Part shown: positions 6,407-16,249 of the stretch, one piece after another
How the letters are laid out: each line of letters starts with the position of its first letter
How positions within the stretch are numbered: the stretch's first letter is position 1
Source of the DNA: an uncultured Prevotellaceae bacterium
Lineage (GTDB): Bacteria > Bacteroidota > Bacteroidia > Bacteroidales > Muribaculaceae
NCBI GenBank assembly: GCA_900318205.1
Contig: ONJS01000008.1
Span: 248,001 to 312,000, forward strand
Reading direction: 5' to 3'
Length of the DNA: 64,000 bases
The notes under the pieces: model-generated
The model's input: the letters and a program-made list of their open reading frames with translations, nothing else
Database searches by the model: none
Told to the model about the DNA's origin: nothing
Translations under genes and position numbers: made by a program

Positions 6407-9241
6407 ATGAACGCTAAGAAAATTTTTGCTGTATTGATGTTGATGCTGATGGTATTCAGCACCAACATGGTGATGGCACAGCAGATGCCGCCCATCCCCG
6501 TGGACGACGCTGTGCGCATCGGTAAGCTGGACTGCGGTCTGACCTACTACATCCGCCACAACGACTATCCCGAGCATCGCGTGAACTTCTACATCGCACA
6601 GCGCGTAGGCTCCATTCAGGAGGAGGAAAGCCAGCGTGGTCTTGCCCACTTCCTGGAGCACATGGCCTTTAACGGCAGTGAGCACTTCAACGGCGAGGGC
6701 AAGGGTATCATCGACTATACCCGCTCGCTGGGTGTAAACTTCGGTGGCGACCTGAATGCCTACACCAGTATCGCCGAGACCGTGTATAACATCAACGATG
6801 TGCCCAGCACCCGCCAGAGCGCCATCGACTCCTGTCTGCTCATCCTCAAGGACTGGAGCAACGGCCTGTTGCTCACCGACGAGGAGATTGACAAGGAGCG
6901 CGGTGTCATCCACGAGGAGTGGCGCCTGGGCCAGAGCGCACAGATGCGCATGCTGGAGCGCCAGCTCGAGACGCTGTATCCCGGCTCCAAGTTCGGCAAG
7001 CGCCTGCCCATCGGTCTGATGAGCGTTGTTGACAACTTCAAGTATAACGAGCTGCGCGACTACTACCACAAGTGGTATCGTCCCGACAACCAGGCCCTGG
7101 TAATCGTGGGTGACGTCGATGTTGACCACATCGAGGCCAAGATCAAGGAGATGTACAAGGGTATGCCCGCTCCTGATCCCAATGCTGCCCAAGTAACTCT
7201 TGAGCCCGTGCCCGACAACGATCAGCCCATCATCGTGGTTGACAAGGACAAGGAGCAGCAGTATAGCGACGTGAGCGTCATGTTCAAGCATGATGCCACC
7301 CCCAAGGAGGAGAAGGCCAGCATGGAATACCTGATTTCGGACTTCTTTACCGATCTGGCTACCAGCATGCTCAACCAGCGCCTGAGCGACCTGGCACAAG
7401 AGCCCGACTGCCCCTTCACCAACGCCTATTGCTATGATGGTCCTTATATTCTCGCCAATTCCAAGGATGCCCTTACTGTAGATGTAATGCCCAAGGAAGG
7501 CCAGGCCGAAGCCGCTGCCCAGGCTGTCATTATCGAGGTGATGCGTGCCGCAAAGCACGGCTTCACCGCCAGCGAGTATGACCGCGCCCGTGACGAGGCC
7601 ATGAGCCAACTGGAGAAGCGCTATAACAACCGCGACAAGATCAGCAACGAGAGTTACGGCCGCGAGTACTGCAGCAACTATCTGGACGGCGAGCCTATCC
7701 CCTCGATTGAGATGCTTTACCAGATCATGGGCCAAATCGCTCCCATGGTTCCTGTTGAGGCTATCAACGAATTGCTGCCTGAACTCATCAGCACCGACGG
7801 CAAGAACCTGGTCATCACCAACTTCAACCAGGAGAAAGACGGCGCCGTATATCCCACTGTTGAAGGCCTGCAGGCAGCCTACAATGCTGCTGCCAGCGCC
7901 AACATTGAGCCCTATGTTGACAACGTGAACAACGAGCCCCTGATGAGCACGATGCCTAAGAAGGGCAAGATCACCAAGGAGAGCGAGAACACCACGCTCG
8001 GTTACAAGGAACTGCAACTGAGCAACGGTGCCCGTGTCATCCTCAAGAAGACCGACTTCAAGCAGGACGAGATCCGCATGAGTGCTTTCCAGCGCGGCGG
8101 CCAGTCACTCTACGGCGAGAAGGACTGGGCCAACCTGCGACTGCTTGATGATATCAATGACTTTACCGGTGTGGGCAACTTCTCCAACTCCGACCTCAAG
8201 AAGGCGCTTGCCGGCAAGCAGGTCAGCGTTGGTCTGAACATCGATAACTTTACCGACCAACTGAGCGGTAACAGTACCGTCAAGGATCTGGAGACCATGT
8301 TCCAGTTGATCTACCTCAAGTTCACCGCTCTGAGCAAGGACGAGAAGAAGTTCAACCAGACGATGACACTGATGGAGACCCAGCTCAAGAACAAGGACCT
8401 CATGCCCGAGAGTGCCCTGAGCGACTCACTGCAGTACCTCCTGACCAACCGCAACTGGCGCACCAAGCCCTTCAATGTCGATGACCTGAAGGGTGTCAAC
8501 CTGGACCGCGTCATGCAGATTGCCAAGGAGCGCACCGCCAATGCCGCCAACTACACCTTCACCTTCGTCGGCAACTTTGACGAGGCCGTTATCCGTCCCC
8601 TCATTGAGCAGTACATTGCCAGTCTGCCTGCCAAGAAGGGTGTGAAGAGCAACTGGGTAAACGACATCGACATGCCCCTGGGCCAGACCCTCTGCCACTT
8701 CGCCAAGAAGATGGAGTCACCCAAGGAATATGAGGTCATCATCTGGCACAACAACAACCTGCCCTACAGCCTGGAGAACGAGATCAAGGCCAACATGCTC
8801 GGTCAGGTGCTGAGCCGCGTCTATCTGCAGAAGATCCGCGAGGACGCCGGTGCTGCCTATTCGACCCAAGCCTTGGGTCAGGTGGGTATCTCGGGTGGCA
8901 AGCCCCAGACCATGGTGCTCGCCGTATGCCCCGTGAACCCCGAGTTTGAGGAGATGGCTCTGAACATCCTCAACGAGGAGATGGCCAACGCCTGCAACAC
9001 CATTGATGCCACCGCCCTGAACGAGGCTATCGAGAACATGATCAAGGACTACAACACCAACGTCAAGGAGAACTGGTTCTGGATGAACATCCTCAATGAG
9101 TATCTCATGTACGGCAGTGACCAGATCAGTGGCTATGAGCAGATTGTGAAGGCCCAGACGCCTGAAAGCATCGCAGCCTTTGCCCGCGACGTCTACAGTG
9201 CCGGCAACAAGATCGAGCTCGTCATGAGTCCCGAGAAGTAA
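6407..9241 (+). CDS. Secreted M16 family zinc metalloprotease (copy 1)
   Basis: This 944-residue protein has a signal peptide ending near VMA-QQ (residue 24). The inverted zinc motif HFLEH sits at 81-85 in the first M16 domain, with the downstream Glu region ERGVIHEE near 164-171 supplying the third ligand. The second half is the inactive paired M16 domain. Length fits a two-domain pitrilysin-type enzyme of the PqqL kind. It probably degrades peptides in the periplasm. It is closely paralogous to 11474-14305, and two related lipoprotein genes lie between them. The N-terminal 180 residues are nearly identical between copies. Confidence 0.93.
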   Translation: MNAKKIFAVLMLMLMVFSTNMVMAQQMPPIPVDDAVRIGKLDCGLTYYIRHNDYPEHRVNFYIAQRVGSIQEEESQRGLAHFLEHMAFNGSEHFNGEGKGIIDYTRSLGVNFGGDLNAYTSIAETVYNINDVPSTRQSAIDSCLLILKDWSNGLLLTDEEIDKERGVIHEEWRLGQSAQMRMLERQLETLYPGSKFGKRLPIGLMSVVDNFKYNELRDYYHKWYRPDNQALVIVGDVDVDHIEAKIKEMYKGMPAPDPNAAQVTLEPVPDNDQPIIVVDKDKEQQYSDVSVMFKHDATPKEEKASMEYLISDFFTDLATSMLNQRLSDLAQEPDCPFTNAYCYDGPYILANSKDALTVDVMPKEGQAEAAAQAVIIEVMRAAKHGFTASEYDRARDEAMSQLEKRYNNRDKISNESYGREYCSNYLDGEPIPSIEMLYQIMGQIAPMVPVEAINELLPELISTDGKNLVITNFNQEKDGAVYPTVEGLQAAYNAAASANIEPYVDNVNNEPLMSTMPKKGKITKESENTTLGYKELQLSNGARVILKKTDFKQDEIRMSAFQRGGQSLYGEKDWANLRLLDDINDFTGVGNFSNSDLKKALAGKQVSVGLNIDNFTDQLSGNSTVKDLETMFQLIYLKFTALSKDEKKFNQTMTLMETQLKNKDLMPESALSDSLQYLLTNRNWRTKPFNVDDLKGVNLDRVMQIAKERTANAANYTFTFVGNFDEAVIRPLIEQYIASLPAKKGVKSNWVNDIDMPLGQTLCHFAKKMESPKEYEVIIWHNNNLPYSLENEIKANMLGQVLSRVYLQKIREDAGAAYSTQALGQVGISGGKPQTMVLAVCPVNPEFEEMALNILNEEMANACNTIDATALNEAIENMIKDYNTNVKENWFWMNILNEYLMYGSDQISGYEQIVKAQTPESIAAFARDVYSAGNKIELVMSPEK

Positions 9242-9262
9242 ACATTAAAACCAAATGTTTAT

Positions 9263-9315
9263 GACAATAATGAGCTGGGAACTCCTGATGAGAAGCATCC
9301 TGGCTCATTATTGTC
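9263..9315 (+). terminator. Hairpin after M16 copy 1
   Basis: GACAATAATGAGC (9263-9275) and GCTCATTATTGTC (9303-9315) form a perfect 13-bp stem just after the M16 stop. There is no strong T-run, so it may be a processing or attenuation hairpin rather than a full terminator. Confidence 0.55.
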
Positions 9316-9369
9316 TAAACAGATGGTAACAAATACAACTTATATTAACCACTTAAAAAAGCTATCGTT

Positions 9370-10251
9370 ATGAAATCTACAAAAAAGTGCATCTTGACTG
9401 TCCTTGGCTTGCTGTTCATGGCTGGCGCATTGGTTTTCACCACCTCTTGCGGTCCGAAAAAGCACAAGATTGATGACAGCACCGTGCTGCCCTTCAAGGA
9501 CAAGGCCGAACTCGACAAGCTACTTGATCTTCCCATCCTGCCCGAGTACACCATCGAGGAGTATTATACCAAGACCGATTTTGTAGATGGTGACGAACGG
9601 TTCGTTGTGTGCTGCAAGTTCCTGGAGGAAGTTCCTTCAGCCAAGGTCCAAGAAATCCTAGCTCAGGTCGATAGCTATCACTATCCAGGATGGCACACAT
9701 TCGACCTAGGAAAGGAGAACAACATGAGGCTCTTATTTAACCTCGACACCACATTGGCAGCCGACCAGAAGCGGCCCGATATCCTGGGCGAAAGAATCCA
9801 CGTCGATATTGAAATACTGAGCAGGAAGGAAGACACCTGGAAGGGATTTGAGGTCGTGTTCAGGAACGATCGTGCCGACTACAGTGTCGTCTATGACCGC
9901 GACAAGCTCTCCACATTGCTAGGCGTGGAAATGCCCCCGCTGACTGAGACAGACCGAATCGACGAGATGATCTTTTATGAGTTTGACTCTATACCGGGAG
10001 AAGAGTTCTACCAAGCCCTGGAGAAGGCTCCTCATTGGCGTGTTTCCAATCATGGCGATATGACTTTCTATTACTATGAATACGATGATGGGGATGTACA
10101 GACTACCGCCGACGTCATCAAGGGCGAAACTCACTTCTCCTTTGACCGCAGAAAATCAATGGGAATCGGCAATAATGGCAGCACCATTGAAGAGATTGGG
10201 AAACGCTTGTCGAATTTCCGCGACAAGAAGCTGAAAAGAGAGTCAAAGTAA
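9370..10251 (+). CDS. Lipoprotein of unknown function (copy 1)
   Basis: This 293-residue protein has a lipobox at FTTSC (about residue 27) followed by GPKKHKIDD. The body is acidic and mixed alpha/beta, with no motif I recognise. It is about 75 percent identical by eye to the next gene; the first 75 residues and the region ending RLSNFRDKKLK are nearly unchanged. The stop is followed by a short remnant of an M16 gene end. Being sandwiched between two M16 proteases suggests a role as surface partner, substrate or inhibitor, but that is inference only. Confidence 0.8.
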   Translation: MKSTKKCILTVLGLLFMAGALVFTTSCGPKKHKIDDSTVLPFKDKAELDKLLDLPILPEYTIEEYYTKTDFVDGDERFVVCCKFLEEVPSAKVQEILAQVDSYHYPGWHTFDLGKENNMRLLFNLDTTLAADQKRPDILGERIHVDIEILSRKEDTWKGFEVVFRNDRADYSVVYDRDKLSTLLGVEMPPLTETDRIDEMIFYEFDSIPGEEFYQALEKAPHWRVSNHGDMTFYYYEYDDGDVQTTADVIKGETHFSFDRRKSMGIGNNGSTIEEIGKRLSNFRDKKLKRESK

Positions 10252-10257
10252 TCTACA

Positions 10258-10286
10258 ATCGAGCTCATCATGCCCCCGAAGAGTAA
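10258..10286 (+). pseudogene. Remnant of an M16 gene 3' end
   Basis: The 29 nt after lipoprotein copy 1 (ATCGAGCTCATCATG, then CCCCCGAAGAGTAA) match the last codons of M16 copy 1 at 9211-9241 (ATCGAGCTCGTCATG, then AGTCCCGAGAAGTAA), apart from a missing base. The tail shows that the duplicated unit runs from the M16 3' end through the lipoprotein gene. Confidence 0.65.
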
Positions 10287-10382
10287 ATTTACCGGGAGCT
10301 TTTGATAAAAACTCTGGTTCATTATTTCCAAAACGAAGGGTAACAAATACAACTTATATCAACCACTAAAAAAGCTATCGTT

Positions 10383-11258
10383 ATGAAACCCACAAAAAAG
10401 AGCATCCTGATGGTCTTTGGCCTACTGGTCATGGCTGGCGCATTGGTTTTCACCACCTCTTGCGGCCCGAAAAAACACAAGATTGATGACAGCACCGTAT
10501 TGCCCTTCAAAGACAAGGCCGAACTCGACAAGTTTCTTGATCTTCCCATCCTGCCCGAGTACACCATCGAGGAGTATTATACCAAGACCGATTTTGTATA
10601 TGGTGACGAGCAGTTCGTTGTGTGCTGCAAGTTCCTGAAGGAAGTTTCCCCAGCCGAGGTACAAAAAATCGTGGAGCAAGTCAATAGTCCACAATATGAC
10701 CAATGGTACACAGACGAATGGAGGGATAATGCATATCTCTACTTTTACCTTGACACTACATTGACAACCGACAGGAAGATGCCCGATATCCTGGGTAACC
10801 GCATCCACGCCAGTGTTGAAATGCCGTGCGGGGAAAAAGACTCCTGGAAGGGATTTGAGGTCGTGTTCAGGAACAATCGTGCAGACTTCAGTGTCATCGT
10901 TGACCGTGACACACTCTCCAAAGTGCTGGGTGTGGAGTTTCCTCCGCTGACCGAAAAGGAAAGAATCGACGAGACAATATACTTTGAATTTGACACGATA
11001 CCATCTGAGGAATTCTACCAAGCCCTGGAAAAGGCTCCACATTGGAATGTTTCCCATCATGGCGATATGACTTTCTATTCTTATGATTACGATGATGGAA
11101 CTGTCTGGACTACCGTCGACATCATTAAGGGCAAACCAGACGTTACTTTCTGGCGAGAAAAATCAATAAATGCGGAACGTATTGGCGGCGTCTTTGAAGA
11201 GGTTGGGCAGCGCCTGTCGAATTTCCGCGACAAGAAGCTGAAAAGTGAGTCAAAGTAA
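10383..11258 (+). CDS. Lipoprotein of unknown function (copy 2)
   Basis: This 291-residue paralogue of 9370-10251 has the same signal and lipobox (FTTSC, then GPKKHKIDD), the same acidic body and the same C-terminal RLSNFRDKKLK. The upstream 50 nt, ending AAAAAGCTATCGTTATG, are also duplicated, so both copies should have similar expression signals. Divergence is concentrated in residues 75-150. It is likely exported to the envelope. Function unknown. Confidence 0.8.
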   Translation: MKPTKKSILMVFGLLVMAGALVFTTSCGPKKHKIDDSTVLPFKDKAELDKFLDLPILPEYTIEEYYTKTDFVYGDEQFVVCCKFLKEVSPAEVQKIVEQVNSPQYDQWYTDEWRDNAYLYFYLDTTLTTDRKMPDILGNRIHASVEMPCGEKDSWKGFEVVFRNNRADFSVIVDRDTLSKVLGVEFPPLTEKERIDETIYFEFDTIPSEEFYQALEKAPHWNVSHHGDMTFYSYDYDDGTVWTTVDIIKGKPDVTFWREKSINAERIGGVFEEVGQRLSNFRDKKLKSESK

Positions 11259-11264
11259 TCTACG

Positions 11265-11293
11265 ATCAAGCTTATCATGTCCTCAATGAGTAA
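11265..11293 (+). pseudogene. Second remnant of an M16 gene 3' end
   Basis: ATCAAGCTTATCATG then TCCTCAATGAGTAA, directly after lipoprotein copy 2, aligns with the remnant at 10258-10286 and the true M16 ends. It is more decayed. It marks the second boundary of the tandem duplication. Confidence 0.5.
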
Positions 11294-11473
11294 ATACATG
11301 CTTATTATAGAATCAATTTACATGAGGGCCAAGGATTCCATGTGAGCCCTTGGCTCTCTGCTGCTTCTCATGGGGCCAAACATTTGGTCGGCTGCATGAT
11401 TTGTACTATATTTGCACCAACCAATAACCATCAACCCAAGACATACTTTTAACATCAACAATAATTTAGCATT

Positions 11474-14305
11474 ATGAACATGAAAAGACTTTTATTCGCC
11501 TTGCTGCTGATGATGGTGGCATTCAGCACCAACATGGTGATGGCACAGCAGATGCCGCCTATCCCAGTGGACCCAGAGGTGCGCATCGGTAAACTGGACT
11601 GTGGCCTGACCTACTACATCCGCCACAACGACTATCCCGAGCATCGCGTGAATTTCTACATTGCACAGCGTGTGGGCTCCATCCAAGAGGAGGAGAGCCA
11701 GCGCGGTCTTGCCCACTTCCTGGAGCACATGGCCTTTAACGGCAGTGAGCACTTCAACGGTGAGGGTAACACCATCCTGGACTACACCCGCTCACTGGGT
11801 GTAGAGTTCGGCCGCAACCTGAATGCCTACACCAGCATCGCCGAGACCGTGTATAACATCAACGACGTGCCCAGCACCCGCCAGAGCGCCATTGACTCGT
11901 GCCTGCTCATTCTCAAGGACTGGAGCAACGGCCTGCTGCTCACTGACGAGGAAATCGACAAGGAGCGTGGCGTCATCCACGAGGAGTGGCGATTGCGCCG
12001 CAGCGCCAATCAGCGCATGATGGAGCGCCAACTCGAGACGCTGTATCCCGATTCGAAGTATGGCCGCCGCATGCCCATCGGTCTGATGAGCGTGGTGGAC
12101 AGCTTCCCCTATCAGGAACTACGCGACTATTACCACAAGTGGTATCGTCCCGACAACCAGGCCCTGGTCATCGTGGGTGACGTGGATGTCGATCACATTG
12201 AGGCACAAATCCAGGAACTGTTCAAGGACTGCAAACTCGATCCCAACGCTGCCCAGGTGGTTGAGGAGCCCGTTCCCGACAACGAGGAACCCATCATTGT
12301 CATTGACAAGGACAAGGAGCAGCAGACCAGCACCGTGCAACTGATGTTCAAGCACGATGCCGTGCCTCGTGAAGACAAAGTTTCGATAGAATACCTGCTG
12401 ACCAACTACATCAAGACGATGGCTGCAAGTATGTTCAACTCCCGCATGAGCGAAAAGGCAATGGAGCCTGACTGTCCTTTCCTGATGGGATATGCCTATG
12501 ACGGCAACTACTTGTACTCCCAAAACAAGGGTGCGTTCAACATGGTCTGCATGCCCAAGGAAGGCATGGTCGAAGCCGCTACCGAAGCCCTCGTCACCGA
12601 AGCGATGCGTGCCGCCAAGCACGGCTTCACCGAGACCGAGTATGCCCGTTGCCGCGAGGAGATTTTGAGCAGCCTTGAGAGCCGCTACAACGAGCGCAAC
12701 AAGATTTACAATGGCAGTCTTGCCAGTGAATACTACCGCAACTACCTGGATGGTGAGCCCATTCCATCGATTGAGCAGGAGTATCAATTGGTCAACCAGA
12801 TTCTCCCCATGATTCCCGTTGAGGCCGTCAACGAGGTGCTGCCCGAATTGATTACCACCGATGGCAAGAACATGGTGATTGTGAATTTCAATCAGGAGAA
12901 AGACGATGCCGTCTATGCTACCCCCGAGGCCATGTTGACCGCTGTCAACAATGGCTTGAACGCCGAGGTGGAGGCCTTTGTGGACAACGTACGCCAGGAG
13001 CCCTTGATTTCCAAGCTGCCCAAGAAGGGCAAAATCAAAAAAGAGCGTTACAACAGCCAGTTTGACTACAAAGAGCTGGAACTGAGCAACGGCGCCCGCG
13101 TGATCCTCAAACCGACCAAATTCAAAGATGACGAAATCATGATGAACGCCCGTCAGCGCGGTGGTGCATCACTCTATGGAGAGAAAGACAGACTGAATGC
13201 TGCCTTGTCAGGTTTCATTTCGATGGTGAGCGGCTTGGGCGAGTTCTCCAGCACCGAGCTGGAAAAGGCTCTTGCCGGCAAGCAAGTCTCGGTCAACGTG
13301 GGTATGGGAACCTACTTTGATGATGTGAGTGCTTCATCAACAGTAAAGGATCTGGAGACCATGTTCCAGCTCATCTATCTGGGATTTACCGATATTCGTA
13401 AGGATGAGAAGGGTTATAACACCTTTATCAACATGATGGAGACATCGCTCAAGAACAGGGATCTTCTCCCCGAGACCGCCTTCAGCGACTCGCTGAGCGT
13501 AACCCTGGGTAGCCACAACTGGCGCAGCATGCCCATTACCGCCGAGAGCCTGAAGCAACTCGACTATGACCGCGTGATACAGATTCTCAAGGAGCGCACG
13601 GCCAACGCCGCCAACTTCACCTTCTACTTCATCGGCTCGTTTGACGAGGCTACTATCCGTCCGCTCATCGAGCAGTACATTGCGAGCCTGCCCGCCAAGA
13701 AGGGCGTCAAGACCAACTGGGTCAATATCGACAACTATCCCGAGGGTGAGGTCATCAACCACTTCTCCCGCAAGATGGAAGAACCCAAGGCCAACAGCGC
13801 CATCTACTGGTATAACAAAACTATGCCTTTCACCGTGGAAAATGAGGTGAAGGCCGACCTGCTGGGCAAACTCTTGGACAAAATCTACTTGCAGAAAATC
13901 CGTGAGGATGCCGGCGCCGCCTACTCAACGAGTGCCTACGGTTGGAACTCCCTCAATGGAGACAATCCCTTCACGGCAATCTCGGCAAGGTGCCCTGTTA
14001 AGCCCGAGTTCACCGATCTGGCCCTCAAGATCATGAATGAGGAAATCGTGAATGCCTGCACCACTATCGACGGCGCCGCTCTTGAGGACTTCAAAGAGAT
14101 GCTGCTCAAGGACTACCAGACCAGTATCAAAGAGAACTGGTACTGGATGAGTATTCTCCAGTGGTATGTAGAGCGTGGCATGGATAAGCACACCAGCTAC
14201 GAGCAGATTGTCAAGTCCCAAACTCCCGAGTCGATAGCCGCCTTTGCCCGCGAACTCTTGAGCGCCGGCAACAAGGTCGAGGTCGTGATGACTCCCGAGG
14301 AGTAA
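11474..14305 (+). CDS. Secreted M16 family zinc metalloprotease (copy 2)
   Basis: This 943-residue paralogue of 6407-9241 has a signal peptide ending VMA-QQ, the zinc motif HFLEH in RGLAHFLEHMAFNG, and the downstream HEEWR segment. The second M16 domain is present. Divergence is strongest after residue 300, where the substrate-facing half lies, so the two enzymes may differ in specificity. A strong hairpin terminator follows. The promoter is not obvious; the gene starts 215 nt after the lipoprotein. Confidence 0.93.
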   Translation: MNMKRLLFALLLMMVAFSTNMVMAQQMPPIPVDPEVRIGKLDCGLTYYIRHNDYPEHRVNFYIAQRVGSIQEEESQRGLAHFLEHMAFNGSEHFNGEGNTILDYTRSLGVEFGRNLNAYTSIAETVYNINDVPSTRQSAIDSCLLILKDWSNGLLLTDEEIDKERGVIHEEWRLRRSANQRMMERQLETLYPDSKYGRRMPIGLMSVVDSFPYQELRDYYHKWYRPDNQALVIVGDVDVDHIEAQIQELFKDCKLDPNAAQVVEEPVPDNEEPIIVIDKDKEQQTSTVQLMFKHDAVPREDKVSIEYLLTNYIKTMAASMFNSRMSEKAMEPDCPFLMGYAYDGNYLYSQNKGAFNMVCMPKEGMVEAATEALVTEAMRAAKHGFTETEYARCREEILSSLESRYNERNKIYNGSLASEYYRNYLDGEPIPSIEQEYQLVNQILPMIPVEAVNEVLPELITTDGKNMVIVNFNQEKDDAVYATPEAMLTAVNNGLNAEVEAFVDNVRQEPLISKLPKKGKIKKERYNSQFDYKELELSNGARVILKPTKFKDDEIMMNARQRGGASLYGEKDRLNAALSGFISMVSGLGEFSSTELEKALAGKQVSVNVGMGTYFDDVSASSTVKDLETMFQLIYLGFTDIRKDEKGYNTFINMMETSLKNRDLLPETAFSDSLSVTLGSHNWRSMPITAESLKQLDYDRVIQILKERTANAANFTFYFIGSFDEATIRPLIEQYIASLPAKKGVKTNWVNIDNYPEGEVINHFSRKMEEPKANSAIYWYNKTMPFTVENEVKADLLGKLLDKIYLQKIREDAGAAYSTSAYGWNSLNGDNPFTAISARCPVKPEFTDLALKIMNEEIVNACTTIDGAALEDFKEMLLKDYQTSIKENWYWMSILQWYVERGMDKHTSYEQIVKSQTPESIAAFARELLSAGNKVEVVMTPEE

Positions 14306-14314
14306 ACGAGACTC

Positions 14315-14371
14315 ATTCACAAAGAAAAAGCCAGGGATTTTACAAGAATTCCTGGCTTTTTCTTTGTGAAT
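14315..14371. terminator. Strong bidirectional hairpin terminator
   Basis: Two 21-nt arms (14315-14335 and 14351-14371) are perfectly complementary around a 15-nt loop. The right arm contains GGCTTTTTCTTT. It ends the M16 copy 2 transcript. Confidence 0.85.
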
Positions 14372-14395
14372 TTCATCAGCCTGACGTCCAAGAAA

Positions 14396-14595
14396 TATAA
14401 TAACGTGAGTTCAACGAAAATAAAGTACTGATACTCAATTCATCCGCCATGTAGAGACGCAAAATTTTGCGTCTCCCGTCGTTAAGCATTACATAACACA
14501 GCCCTGGAGACGCAAAATTTTGCGTCTCTACTGGTCATCGGGTGGCTAACTCGCTGAAACTTATAAAAGAATTACGTCGAGCTCACGTTATTATA
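14396..14595. mobile_element. MITE-like element with terminal inverted repeats
   Basis: The left end TATAATAACGTGAGTTCAAC is mirrored by the right end, whose reverse complement reads TATAATAACGTGAGCTCGAC. Inside lie two copies of a 22-bp palindrome built on GAGACGCAAAA (14454-14475 and 14507-14528). The element is 200 bp and has no ORF. The same end sequences bound a second element at 31321-31567 with different contents. Confidence 0.7.
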
Positions 14596-14672
14596 GTTAT
14601 ATCGCTGTTTTTTCTGCTATTTACCATGGTCTTGTCTATTTTTGGCAGACACTGATATAATTTTGTCTAAAA

Positions 14673-14782
14673 ATTTTACACTATTGGGTAAAAAAACAGA
14701 CAATCGGCATTTTTGGTTGAAAAATATTTGACAGGGCAGAACAGGCTTCCTAACTTTGTGACAGCGAAAGGGGAAAACCCGG
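14673..14782 (+). repeat. Duplicated promoter/leader block, copy 1
   Basis: This block, running from the TTTTACACTAT tract through GACAATCGGCATTTTTGG to GCGAAAGGGGAAAACCC, is repeated at about 16250-16358 with only a few changes. It contains a promoter with TTTG at 14727-14730 and TAACTTTG at 14751-14758, separated by 20 bp. Confidence 0.8.
14727..14758 (+). promoter_or_regulatory. Promoter of the alpha/beta hydrolase gene
   Basis: TTTG at 14727-14730 and TAACTTTG at 14751-14758, 20 bp apart, match the Bacteroidetes consensus. They lie about 60 nt upstream of the ATG at 14821, which supports that start over the longer upstream reading frame. Confidence 0.75.
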
Positions 14783-14820
14783 TTTTCGCGATACACAACG
14801 AGAATACATTAATCACTAAT

Positions 14821-16224
14821 ATGCAAAGAACGATGAAAAGTCATTTATTGTATCCTCTATTGTCTGCCGCCTTGGTTCTCATGGCGGGCATGACCAGTGT
14901 GGCCCATAGCCAAGACTTCAACGGCTCATGGAGCGGTGTGCTTGAATTCGGCCCCAATTCATACACCATTGTATTCAACATCCAGCAGACTGGTCATGAC
15001 GTTGCCATCACTTGGGATTTTCCTGACCAGAATGCCTTCAACTTGCCTGCGACAGCCACCATCAGCGGCAATGAACTGAACGTGGACATGCCCGGCTCGA
15101 ACGCCTCCTACAAAGGTATCCTGGAAGGCGAGGCACTGAATGGCACTTTCACTCAGTATGGCTTTGACATCACATTGAACATGACACGCACAGGAGAGGT
15201 GCAAGACACCCGTCCACAGGAAACTGCCATCGAAGCCGATACCAATAAGCCCTACCGCAGCGAGGATGTGACGTTTAACAACGGAGACATCATCTTCTCG
15301 GGCACATTGACGCTTCCCGACAAGGGTAGTCATTTCCCCGCCGTAGTGCTGGTTGCCGGTTCAGGTCCCCTTGACCGCAATGAAGAGGTCTTTGGCCACA
15401 AGCCTTTCCTGCTGCTTGCCGACGCATTGAGCCGCAACGGCTTTGCCGTGCTGCGCTATGACGAGCGAGGCGTGGGTGCCACCATCGGCGGTGATCCAGG
15501 TGCTCCGTCCGAGCCACTTGCCACCGATGCCATGGCGGCGCTGCGTTATCTCAAGACACGTCTCGAGGTGGATGCCACCCGTGTGGGTTTCGTTGGCCAC
15601 AGTGAAGGTGGCTTGATTGCCGTCATGAATGCAGCCAAGCATCCCGACGAGATTGCCTATATCGTCTCATTGGCAGGCCCTGGTGTGCCTGGTAAAGAAC
15701 TGGGCATGACGCAAACACAACTAGGGTTCAAGGCCGCAGGACTTGAATTTGGCGAAGATCTGATGAAGATGAACGAGGACTTTTACACTATCATTGACAC
15801 CGAGAGAGATTCGGTCACAATGAGCAACAAGTTGACTGAATATTTTCATCAGCAGGAGGGAAATCCCGCATTGCAGCAGTACTTGAAAGGACTGACAACC
15901 GCACAATACATTAAATTGTTCTCCCTGCCCATGGTGCGCTGTGTCTTCCAGTATGACCCGACCGAAAACCTCAAGCTTGTCAAGTGCCCGATGCTTGCCA
16001 TCAACGGCATGCTGGACTGCCAAGTAGCATGCGAGAACAACCTGGATGGCATTAAGCGACACGTACCTCACGCTACTGTCAAGGCCTATGAAGGGCTGAA
16101 CCATTTCTTCCAGACTTGCACCGAGTGGAAGGGCAGTGCAAATTATGGCGCTATCCATGAGACGATGTCACCCGCGGTGCTGCAAGATATCGTCACCTGG
16201 CTGCAATCAACAGTGAAACATTAA
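14821..16224 (+). CDS. Secreted alpha/beta hydrolase with N-terminal lipocalin-like domain
   Basis: The ATG at 14821 gives 467 residues; an ATG at 14833 is a close alternative. A signal peptide ends near VAHS-QDF. A beta-rich domain of about 110 residues (FNGSWSGVLEF...) precedes the hydrolase fold. The nucleophile elbow is GHSEGG, with an oxyanion-side VLVAGSGPLDRNE block before it and the probable His in GLNHFF near the C-terminus. This is the common Bacteroidetes exported esterase/peptidase type (BAAT-like C-terminal region); the substrate is unknown. Its promoter/leader block is duplicated in front of a 29-residue membrane peptide downstream. Confidence 0.87.
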   Translation: MQRTMKSHLLYPLLSAALVLMAGMTSVAHSQDFNGSWSGVLEFGPNSYTIVFNIQQTGHDVAITWDFPDQNAFNLPATATISGNELNVDMPGSNASYKGILEGEALNGTFTQYGFDITLNMTRTGEVQDTRPQETAIEADTNKPYRSEDVTFNNGDIIFSGTLTLPDKGSHFPAVVLVAGSGPLDRNEEVFGHKPFLLLADALSRNGFAVLRYDERGVGATIGGDPGAPSEPLATDAMAALRYLKTRLEVDATRVGFVGHSEGGLIAVMNAAKHPDEIAYIVSLAGPGVPGKELGMTQTQLGFKAAGLEFGEDLMKMNEDFYTIIDTERDSVTMSNKLTEYFHQQEGNPALQQYLKGLTTAQYIKLFSLPMVRCVFQYDPTENLKLVKCPMLAINGMLDCQVACENNLDGIKRHVPHATVKAYEGLNHFFQTCTEWKGSANYGAIHETMSPAVLQDIVTWLQSTVKH

Positions 16225-16249
16225 GCATTATCGCCAAACTGTAAAAAAA

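Noticed and set aside
11474..14305. M16 copy 2 as an assembly duplicate of copy 1
   Set aside because: The copies differ widely after about residue 300 and in their flanks, so both are real, diverged genes.
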